Shown: piece after piece, positions 39,385 to 49,692 of the stretch
Numbering within the stretch: the first letter of the stretch is position 1
Layout of the letters: every line of letters begins with the position of its first letter
Assembly (NCBI RefSeq): GCF_000002985.6
Contig: NC_003284.9
Coordinates: 12,028,001 to 12,092,000, forward strand
DNA: 64,000 bases
Origin: Caenorhabditis elegans
Taxonomy: Eukaryota > Nematoda > Chromadorea > Rhabditida > Rhabditidae
Reading direction: 5' to 3'
Translations under genes and position numbers: made by a program
The notes under the pieces: model-generated
The model's input: only the letters and a program-made list of their open reading frames with translations
Database searches by the model: none
What the model was told of the DNA's origin: nothing

Positions 39385-40549
39385 TTCGTTGTTTTTTCAA
39401 CCAGTTTTTTTATAAAGATGTTCGTAATGGTTTTTTTTTCTGTTTGAAAAAATCGAGTATTGAAAATTTCTAAGTAATTATAATGACGGATTGTTAACTA
39501 AGTACTTGGTGGTTCATAAAAGTTTTGTAAAAAACAACATGAAAAAAGGTACTTGTAATCTATTTTGATCGGTCTTCATTGTCACCATCTTCAGTCTGAG
39601 ATCTTCAGTCTGAAGTCTGAAGTCTGAAGTCCGGTTCTGCTCCTTCTATGCTATTTTCGTTTGTTTAGCATTATGCTCTTGAATTTTAGATTCAGTGTGA
39701 CGTCAAATGAGTATTGAAAAGAAATCAATTATCGGTAACTTTTTAAAACTTTTTTTGAAGTTCGCTCAAAAATTCACTCCAAGTTTTTGTCATGGAATCA
39801 AGCAGATAGTTTTTGTTCATCATTGAAAAAGTCTTCACATTCACAAATGCTGTTAATAAAAATAAACAATATGTAAAGCAATGTAAATACCTATTAACTA
39901 CGGATCCACTTTTCATACCAGGTAAAAAAGTGCAAAGTGCAATCTATCTTATGATCTTACTATTAGGAGAGTTGGTGGAAGCGGACGATTCTTCAGGCAA
40001 CGCTTCAGGCAAGGCCATATGTTGCAAAAATGGATTTCGTTGTGTTGGATTTTTTGATTTTTTTTTTTAAGTGATCAAAATGTGTGTATTCGCATGTTTT
40101 TGTATTTTTCCAACAATTAATATTTTGCTGCAAAGGGGTTGCTATAATTATGGACTACCCTCTGGTTAGGAAGAAACTCACACACTTTACGCTTTCTTTA
40201 ACTTTTTAAAGAGTTTATCAACAAAATATTTTTGATTCCGTATGTTCAGAGCCGACTACAATTTTTTTACAGTTATTTTTCCCCCAACGCGCGGAACTCC
40301 GCATGCTGACCCTCAAAGTCAATAGGCAGAAGTATTTTTTTGGATTGAAAAATGATAAACTATAACCTGCGTCTCTTCCTTCTCTCTCTGTCAATGTCAA
40401 TTTGATTATATTAGTGAACACTTTATAGTCCGAACGACTACTGGAAACGTTTAGAAACGAAACTTTTCATTCCAGTTTCCCTCCCGTTCTTGCTTCACAA
40501 TACAGTGTAAAAATCAATATCTCATTTTCTCTCGAAGAGTCTAGCTACA
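39385..40549 (+). other. Intergenic region between the tandem channel genes
   Basis: This stretch contains the 3' UTR of the first channel gene and the promoter of the second. A short tandem repeat lies at 39589-39632. The 85-codon frame at 39813-40070 has no supporting splice or family evidence. A candidate acceptor (CATTCCAG) lies at about 40476, 75 bases before the second start codon. Confidence 0.5.
39589..39632 (+). repeat. Short AGTCTGA tandem repeat
   Basis: A run of AGTCTGA / AGTCTGAAG units in the spacer between the two channel genes, with about four to five imperfect copies. Read directly. Confidence 0.75.
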
Positions 40550-42551
40550 ATGTTTCCTATTTTCATTGTGCTCGTTATCCATATTCATCTTGTGGTGTCA
40601 CAATGGGAAACGGGAAAAAGCTTCACGGTTTTGGTGAGTTTTATTTTTCATATGTTGATTATTAGATAGGTCTATAACTGATAGTTAGTAGAAAACATTC
40701 AAACCAAATTTTGAATTCTTTTTTTACAATTTTTCAGACGAAGCTTCGGTCAGATTTGTTCAAGAATTATAATGGTTCAATGCCTGTTGGGAAAGGAGAA
40801 TACCTTGAAGCAACTCCATCATTGGAAGTTGGTTTTATACATTTTATAGATGACGATCACGGGTTCATGTCTGTTGTGATTAACGCTGAGCTTGTTAGTT
40901 ACTTAGTTTACCAACCAGTAGAATCATTTATTTTTCAGACGTGGATAGACGAAAGATTAAAATGGAACCCAGCAAATTATTCGGGAGTTCGCGAAATTGT
41001 GGAGAAGACTTTTGAATTCCGAAAAGACAACAATTGTTGGATGCCGATTGTTAAATATCGTTCTTAGTAATAAGCAAATATTATTTTTTCAATATTATTT
41101 ATATTTTTTCAGTGACCGTAGGTATTCTGAATTGGACTTGCTTGAATTCTCTGACGCGAGAACACTTATTTCCTATAAGGGTGAAATTAAAACGGCTTTG
41201 CAAACTATGGTCACCACAAAATGCCAGTTTTCATTTGGAGAGTATCCGAATGATTATCAAAACTGCTCGATAATGTTGATTCCAAACCAAAATGCAGACG
41301 AGTAAGTTCATTTTCGTAGGTTTTTATTAATTTGTATAGATACACATTTCTGTTGACGCATAATGTTGGCCCAGAAAGTTTTTTTACATCAACATTTCCG
41401 CCTATGTATTAAAACTCATAAAAACTAAAACTATGGACAAAACACTTCACCTAACTCTTAAATTCCGAAATTTTCTTTTATTCGAAAAAGTATTACTAAA
41501 GTTGTTTAGTTATTTTACCATGTACAAAAAATATTTTAAAAAATCCATAATATTGTCAACAAAATTGATCATTTCTCAGATTTCGATTTGTGTCTCCCAA
41601 TGGTTACTGTAATCCAAAATTTGAAAATCTTGAACACCGTGCAGTTCGAGTCCACGATTTACATCTTATGGGAGTTGAGTCCAATATTTTTTATACGTTT
41701 GCAAATACATATTTTACTGCTGAGGAAGTTACCGGGTATGGGTCATCAAAGTTTGATATCTAGAAATTTGATATTTCAGTTTTGAATACATGGCTAAAAC
41801 AGAATTCCGTTTCAATCTTATGTTCAAGAGAGTCAACAAGCTTCTGAATGTTAAACTCTCAATTCCGTCAATCTTGATTTCTATGTGAGTTGGAATGCAC
41901 AATTTTAGTTGCATAAAATCTTATTAAAAATTACGTTGATATTTTCTCAGTATCTACTATATGGAACTTTCGAAAAAGCGTTTATTTTTGAGAAGGGCAG
42001 AGCCTGTGATGTCAAAGTATTCAATACTGTCTGCAAAATTCAGTTTATGCATATGGTTTCTTAATAATTTCACATTAACTGAGTAGTCAAACTCTCATTG
42101 GTAGTAATTCCCTTGTTAACAAAACTATGTAAAAAAACAAATACTTTTTTCAGGTTCCTCATTATAGCCGGACTCTTCCCTAATGGTTACTCGATCTTTG
42201 GTTATGCTTACTGCTTTTTTGTTGAAGTAATGCATGGATTGTATGTTTCGAAAATACTTCCTAACGACATCAGAGGAATTCCCTATCATGGTAGGCTTTT
42301 TTCATCTGATATCATATCTTGAGTTGATCATTTCAGGAGCTCTAGCGTTGTGTTTTTTGATTGAGACCGTGTTCCTCTTCTGTTGGAAAGTCTTTTCTGT
42401 CTATGCTAGAAACCAAAAGCTCTTCGCTCAACTTCCAAATGTGTTTGCTGACAACAGAGTCTTTGTATTGAAATTTGTGTTCTACGTTGATAGAGTAGTG
42501 TGTGTCGCATTATGCTTGCAATTCTTAAGCGTCATTTACAAAACAAGATAA
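40550..42551 (+). CDS. Cys-loop ligand-gated ion channel subunit, 389 aa (tandem copy 2)
   Basis: Eight exons: 40550-40633, 40738-40893, 40939-41066, 41113-41301, 41580-41735, 41780-41884, 42154-42290, 42337-42551 (1170 nt, phase consistent). Signal peptide MFPIFIVLVIHIHLVVS. The binding domain has TWIDERLKWNPANYSG, matching copy 1, and a 13-residue Cys loop (CQFSFGEYPNDYQNC). TM1 starts near LNVKLSIPSILISMFLIIAG and TM2 is SIFGYAYCFFVEVM. TM3 is ALALCFLIETVFLFCWKVF and TM4 is VVCVALCLQFLSVIY. Copy 1 and copy 2 share intron phases around the Cys loop and TM1-TM3, which supports a local duplication followed by strong divergence. Donor sites GTTAGT (intron 2) and GTAATA (intron 3) are weak. Intron 2 is only 45 nt and has no in-frame stop. 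No classical selectivity motif precedes TM2. Confidence 0.87.
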
Positions 42552-42876
42552 AAATTGTGATGGTATTTTTTATATACATATAACAATCACATGTAATGTG
42601 CTTCGTAGTGCGGGCAAAGAGAGATTCCTTGCGGACATCGAATATCATTGATTGCACATTGTAGGAGCATCAAAGTATCTTTCACTTGGTTTTAAAATCT
42701 GAATTTTATGCTCTAATCATAACAACACAAATTTCGTTAATTGAATGAAGATGGTTTTTATAGAATAAAATAGAAAAAAAATGTGATGTGTGCTTCAAAA
42801 TATTGAGCATTGAATGGAATAAAACACCGTTTCAATTATCAAACAATGATTTGCAAGAGGCAAAGCCATAGAAAAT
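42552..42876. other. Convergent 3' region, channel 2 and TMEM145-like genes
   Basis: Stop codons of the two convergent genes are about 325 bases apart. AATAAA strings on the plus strand near 42764 and 42820 could end the channel transcript. The two 3' UTRs may overlap. Confidence 0.45.
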
Positions 42877-45839
42877 TTAAGATGATGCAATTTGAGGCCG
42901 TTCCAATACACCTCTGTCGTCTGAATGTGCGGGACTATCACTATCTTTTTCAGGAGTATTCATGTTTGTGACCGTGAGCTCAATAACTCCGTGCATGCCA
43001 TCATTCGTTTGGTTTCCGTTGTTTTCTGCCTAAAAATTCAAAGTTTCAGAGTTTGAAATCAATTTCCCTCATTTTCCCGTTGACATACATAAGCCCTCTG
43101 TGGATCAAAACCGACATCAACATCAACCTGTGTAGTTCTGATATGGAATGGGAAATTTTGATTGTTATCTGACGGACGCGATAAATACTGAAAGAAACAC
43201 AATATTTCAACGTATGCTTTAATTTTCTCGGTACCAGGAAAATGATGTATCCGTAGAATGTCACAATGTTATCCACAATGTTCACCACTTCCGCTCGAAC
43301 CCAATTGTTCAAGCAGAAATTCGCAATCATTGTGAAAATTGGTGGTGCCCAGAACCTAAAATTCAATCATAGCCATGACTTTTATTAGGTCCCTTCTCAG
43401 AGTTACCATGGTGTCATGAGAAAAACGAAGCTTGTGAAAAAAGCAGATTTTTGCGGCGAATCGCTTCTTGACATCAAAGCCGCAACGACAAAGAAGACCC
43501 ACGCTGTGAGACGCCAAATTACTAGTAGATATGCTGGTAGGGATTCCGATTGAGCGTACACTTCGGCAGGATCAAAGAACTGCAATGGATTAGTGTAAAC
43601 ATGGAGCAAATAGAAAAGTCTTTAATTATGAAACATGTTTAGATTTAGCGAATTTTGCATATGAATCAATTTTTGGTAGAAGGAAGTATAAAAACTAATG
43701 TTCAAATAAATCGTGGATATCAGTTTTAAAAATTTAGAAAACGAAAGAAAACGTGGGAAAATTTGCATACACTAATGAGAATTTGATTACATTTTTGGAA
43801 TATCGTTTTTAATTGTATTTTTCTCTCACCTTGATTTCCCAAAACTGCATTAAAAGATACGAGCAAATGAACACAATGAACATTCCTACTAGGAAAAGTT
43901 TGTCCAGCTGAAAACTTCGTCATTATTCAGTTTGATAGTTCAACTTTTCGAACCCTACCCATGATAATAACATCTTTGTCACATTTAATCCACGGGCAAG
44001 TACAAGGCACATGTACATGAACAACATGTCTGCCAGCGCGCTGCAAACCAATTAACAAGATCGTTATCATAATTGTTCCGCTTACCGAATAAACTGGCCC
44101 GATGTCAATATAATCGGTAGGCCGATTCCGTCAATAGCATAGATGATATAATTTGTGACGAGAAACCCTAATCCAATTGTATTCATAGTGATTGACTGAG
44201 AGCACATGCGAAACGTGTTGTGATAGAGACGACGTGCCGAAAGACTCTCTAGCAAAAAATATATATAAGTTAATTTTTAGGTAGAACCAATTACTTACTT
44301 CCCATTAGAAACACACATACAATCAAAATGGATTGAAGTCCAAGGAACAAGGTGTCAGAAGGAAGGATGACTGTAACCGTGATAAACTTTCCAGAACAAA
44401 AAATCTTCACTTACGCCATTCATCAATTGAAAATTGATATTTAAGAACTTCAGTAGGTAATCCATTAGTCATTTGTAGAGTAAACTCAGCATAAATCCCA
44501 ATCGATTCATTATTATAGAGCCTTCGGTCTTCACTTTCGCTTGGATCACAGTTTGCAATTGCCAAAAACCACCATCGACTTCTTGCGGATCTAAAAATAT
44601 TCAGATCATACGTGGTCTAGCTTTTAACATTGTGCTGACGTTATCTGGCGTTTCTGTCATAACAAAAAATAAAAACCTAGCTTTTGGTGAACAATGAATC
44701 AGATGATGAAAAATATGTAGATAACAAAAAATAAAGTCCCAGTCAGCCTACGTGTCTGCCTACCTTTTCTACGTTTGTTGTTCGTTCGTAGTTCAAAAAT
44801 CAATTAATCTAGCCTCTGTGAAACACATAATTTGGCTAAATTGAAGAATTTTTGTTAAATTTACGCCTTTTACAAATGTTTCAGACATTAAATTGAAAAC
44901 AGTTGTAATAAATTTTCAGAACGTTTTATTTCGCAATTTAGAACTTTTAAGCAACCCATCTCTTAACTTATTCGATTAACGAAAATCTTTTTAAAATTTT
45001 TTTAACTAATGAGTGTGCTACAAACCTGAAAACTCTTGTCCCAGAGCATGCTATCCATTGTTGTCCAAGCCCATCAGAATGAATTTGACACCTTCCGTTG
45101 CCTGAACTGTCCAAAGCATATGGGCTCAGGTAAATCTATAATTTTGAATGCACTATAATTTCATAAAACATTATCCCTACAATTTGGTGATTCTCCGAAT
45201 GATTTGCCAAGAGCTGCACTCTGTCTTCACACGTCTAAAAAATCAATTTCAATATGTAATTATTCGGAAAGTCAACCGACATTTAGTTCTTTATACGCCC
45301 GTGGCCATTGATCTTCGGTGTCAAAATATAGAAGGAGCATTTGAGTTGGGTAGAACTGAAATAAGAAACTATTTTATAAATTCTACAATATTTTTTAATT
45401 ACCATGGGATATCGAAATGTGTATTCTAAAGCTCCAGTGTCTGATTGAAAGCAAAACCTATCAAGATACACAAAATCCTGAAAACATGTAGAGATGCACT
45501 TGCAGATTCATACAGAGTGACATGATATCATAGTGTGCGTTTGGTGACTAAATCAATGTATCTAAAGTTTTAGTAAACTTTAAAGCTAACTCGCAATGAC
45601 ACTCAAAACAAAAAATGCAATTTTTGAAATAAACTTCTCTCTAGATAAATCGCAGAGCCGTTGTTTGATATGTTTAGAAAAGTTCACAGAAAAACAGAAA
45701 AAAAATTGTTTAGAAAATTTGAACAAACCCTTTTGGAGCTAAGAATCCCTTGAGCACGCTTTCCCTGAGCAATATAAATGTGGTAGCAGAATGTGGTTAA
45801 TAAAAAGACCAATCTATGTTTTTCCTGTATGAATTTCAT
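42877..45839 (-). CDS. TMEM145/GPR180-family seven-pass protein, 513 aa
   Basis: Fourteen minus-strand exons: 45839-45729, 45477-45403, 45355-45281, 45234-45181, 45135-45026, 44590-44415, 44370-44299, 44248-44086, 44040-43959, 43907-43830, 43579-43407, 43355-43235, 43187-43089, 43029-42877 (1542 nt, all phases consistent). A signal peptide (about 1-25) is followed by the family's lumenal GOLD-like domain with DFVYLDRFCFQSDTGALEY, LLLYFDTEDQWPRAYK, SRWWFLAIANCDP and LKYQFSIDEW. Seven TM segments come next, including YAIDGIG, FFDPAEVYAQSESLPAYL and FWAPPIFTMIANFCLNNWVR, then the conserved NFPFHIRTTQV. The C-terminal tail is polar. Human TMEM145 is close to the same length (493 aa from memory). 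The family groups with GOLD-domain seven-pass (GOST) proteins of the secretory pathway or surface. C. elegans C15A7.2 is, as I recall, its TMEM145 orthologue; identity with this gene is unchecked. One donor (GTCGGT after exon 3) is weak. Confidence 0.93.
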
Positions 45840-48800
45840 CTCAAAATTCAACCAATTAATTTCCTGAATTTTATATATTGATAATTTTGAAAATTTTGAA
45901 AATAAAACAAATTTCCGGTAGGAAGCCGAAAAAATACTGAGTTAATCAGTAAAAGTGAATAACAAAGCCGAAAAAAAAACAGAAAACGAATAACAAAACA
46001 AAAAAGGATAGATAAGAAAAATAAGTTGAAAAATGGATGGTGTTTTGTATTATGAGAAATCGGGAAATGAGAAAAAAAGGAAAACTGGTAGTCACGAACT
46101 GCTTCTCAGGCTTCTCTCCTGCTCTTTCATCAGTCCGTTTTAGATGAAGCCGTGGAAAAAGAAGCAGAGCTCTTGCATTTTGGCCGAGTGAGGAAAATAA
46201 GTTGCTAAGCGACACGGGCAAAGTAAACGCGAGACCGCATTCTGCGCAAAACTTCTACTGCTATTGGGGCTGTTGCTGCTGTTGAAAAATAAAAGATAGA
46301 AAATTGTTGAAATGATTATCTCGCTCGTTTTCAAATAAGGTTCCGGATGTAGTGGGTAAGGTGGAGGATGATGACAACTTGTGATAGAATTTTAAATTTT
46401 TTTTCGTTTTGAGTATGCTTCACTTCAATATGAGAATCCGTGTTTTACAGAAAACAAGCACTAGGAAGAAATTAGTTTTAGCTAGACAATTGATAGACAA
46501 CTGAAAGCACTTTTAACGGATCTTCTTATTGTCGGTAAAACATTAAAATTAGCTGAAAAACTTGGAAATTCTGAAAACAAATTCAAATTAACTGCCTCTG
46601 AATATTTCACAAAATTGTCGTTCTGTAATCCGAATAATCGATAGATCGAGATTTCAGCAAATGTCGAATTGTAGAACTCAAAGAAACATATCAAAAGCTC
46701 CAAATTATTATGAGATAAAAGATAAAAATTGATGTCTTTACTATTTCTATATGAAAAAACTCACTACAGTATTACAGTTTTTTATTCATTTTTGAATTTT
46801 TTCTTAAAATTTTTGAAGTCGATGATTGTCGAAAAATTTTTATGGTCATTTACCACTGATTTGAATTTTTGTTTTTATCAGATTTTTTGATGTCTTTTTG
46901 ACAACAATTGACATCAAGAATAAGTGGGAAACGAGAAATTTAAATATTCAACAAGTTATGACTGCAAGTTTTGTTGGAAATTTCATCATTGTAAATATAA
47001 ATCTCTGCACAAGACGCTAAATTTGAAGAATAATATTTGATTCTCAATCCAACGTACAATCATTTTCATAAAAAATACAAATTACTTCAGGGTTTTGTTT
47101 TTGAGAAAAGAAACGGAACCCGGAAATTTTCAGTAATTTTGGGGTTTGAAGTTTTTCTCATATCAGTATTTGAAAACAGAAATCAGCAATAATTCGTATC
47201 TTTTGCAAGAAAACACTTTGATGTGAGGTAAACATCAGTGATAATTTGAAAAAATGGCTACAAGTTTTTAGCTAATTGTAAGAGATTTCAATTGTAAGTT
47301 TGAATATTTTGTGACCGTAATATTAAGAAAAAAAAAGTTTTTTATCTTGAGCAACTTGGTGAAAAATTAAATTTTAAAAACTGTTAAATTTTTTTCAATT
47401 TCTTTTGTCGGAAGAAGAACAAAAATGCCAATGATTTAGTTGTAGCCAATTTGACGATTTTGTAAATGCACCAAATTTCAATTTTTGCCCTTTCACCCAC
47501 TAAGAATTTTTTGAACTTTTATGTAGATGGGATTGGTTTTTTTAAATTCTTAAAAAAATCTTAAGATGTATTTAATTTTGCAGTAATAAATCCCTGAATC
47601 AACTTGCGGCCATAATTTGTTTAATTTTGCTGGTGGCCAGAAATTATTGTCTTTCGGCAGTGTCTGGTGCAAATTTCTCACAGCTAATATCTCGGTCACC
47701 ATTGATTTTAGTCTAATCAGTTTAATTTTAAAAAGTGTTTTAAAACCTTTTCTATAACTGATGCTTGATTTTTCATATTTTCAAAAGCAATCAAGATATA
47801 TACTGCTATAAAAATCTGCTTATTTTCAAGAGGCCAAGAGGTAAACGGTTTTAGGGCTAATATGACTCTCTGAGAGTGATGAAAGTAACTTTCTACTTCA
47901 CCGTAAAATCCATGAACCATTTGACAACCATGTAAAAACTACATGTAAAAAACCAAACCAATATCGTTAAATTGTTTTGACTATATTTTTAGACACCCAC
48001 GCAAAAGCAATTTTTAAATTCATACTACTGATTATCTACGTTTTCCGAATTATATGCGCTCAACGCAACCAATCGTGATTTACATTTGTTTTCGAGTATG
48101 AAAAATCGATTTTCGTTAGAATATTAGCCTTCACAGCAGATGTAACTTTTTTTAGAATGCATATGAAATTCAATCCACAACATGATAGCGTTACCAAAAA
48201 CAACAATGATTTGGCAAATCACTTGGGAAAGTTCTTTCAATTTTCATGGAGATGAATAAATTATGAACTTTTTCTTTTACTTTCAGTTGAAATCTAATAA
48301 CCTAACAAATGTTTTATGAGTCACTTCTGACAGAAATTACTGCTATCAACAAACTGACTAATTCAATTTTAGGTACTTGTCAAAACCGGTTTAACTAATA
48401 TTGCAATACCCAGTATTTTGAAGTAGTTTTTGATTGATTTTATCATTTGGCAACAGTTTTTAAACTGATGGGAATATTAATTTTTTTAAATAAAAATTAA
48501 CTACATTTATTCGAGCAGTTACAAAAACAAATACCAATGTTGATTACTTAAGGAAATCACAAAGTTGAAGAAACACAAAGCAAAAACTACGAGAGCACAA
48601 AGAGCAATTTTTTTGATTGGGGGAGGGAGGTATCAGTTTGACGGGAAGGTTGTGACGTGGCAGTGAATAAGAACTTTTGGATGGTCAAAATGGCATCTGA
48701 AAAATCAAAATAACAGGATAAAAACGTTTTTTTCTCCCAAAACCTACCCATAATGGCAACGTTGGCCTTGAGCAAGAGTTTTTATCCACTGCTATCATGT

Positions 48801-49692
48801 CGCATTTCAGATTTCGTCAAGAGATTCAAGGACTACATAAAAAAAGGTTAGGATGTTGATAGAGATGGAGATGCTGAGGTGAGAGTAGTAAGAAGAGCAG
48901 CACAGCTGACAGAAAATATAGTGGTTGTTTATGGAACTTGTGGTTGGGAAAAGAGGTGGCCAGTGATCCATGAAAAAACAACAAAAAAACAAGTCAATTG
49001 TTATTACTTTCCAAATGGGGATTAAAATATTTGGAATTGGTTGGGAGATTTGGAAACTGTGGTGACATGCCAACTCGTCCAACGGAACATATAATACTGG
49101 AAACGATAATGACTTAAATACTCACTGTAAAATTGAAAAGAGATGAGAAAATATTGAGTGTCTAACTAGATTCGTGATAGAGATTGAAGACAAGGAGATT
49201 TTCATTGGGTGAATTGGAGGAAAAGTGACATGACTAAAGTGCACTAGAAGGAATTTGACATAGTAAAGCCTTAACCAAAGACTGGAAAAACATGAAAATG
49301 AAATGAAGATTTCAAATATTGATATTCGAAGAGAATTGTTTGAAACATGACATCTCCGTAGGGAGTTAGTATGATTGGGAGAATTGCCATTTCAAATGAC
49401 CTGGTTATTCAACGTTAAAAAAAGGAAAGTAATTTTTTTCTAGGGTTTTTTCTGGATTTTTTGTTCTGGTAATGTAAATGAAATGATGAAGGAAAAGAAA
49501 AAAGGTTATTGGGAGAGAAACGACTACCAGAGTTAAAGTTCGTGGGGACAAGAGCACGGGATTAGATGAAAAAAGCGCTTGCGCTAACTGAGAAGACCGT
49601 CTACTACATACTAAAAACTAGGAAGCCGGAGAAATGAATGTATAAATGATTGAAAAAGGGAAGCCTGGTACAAACAAAAAAAAAGAAAGTGA
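45840..49692. other. AT-rich noncoding region
   Basis: Upstream of the TMEM145-like gene and downstream of the mir-233 host gene. I see no exon chain on either strand and only short open frames. About 46090-46260 is somewhat GC-richer and lies 250-420 bases upstream of the TMEM145-like start, so it may hold promoter elements. Confidence 0.5.

Noticed and set aside
41944-42092. Possible extra exon in channel copy 2 starting after TTTCTCAG
   Set aside because: It runs to an in-frame stop and would break the TM1-TM2 continuity that skipping to 42154 preserves.
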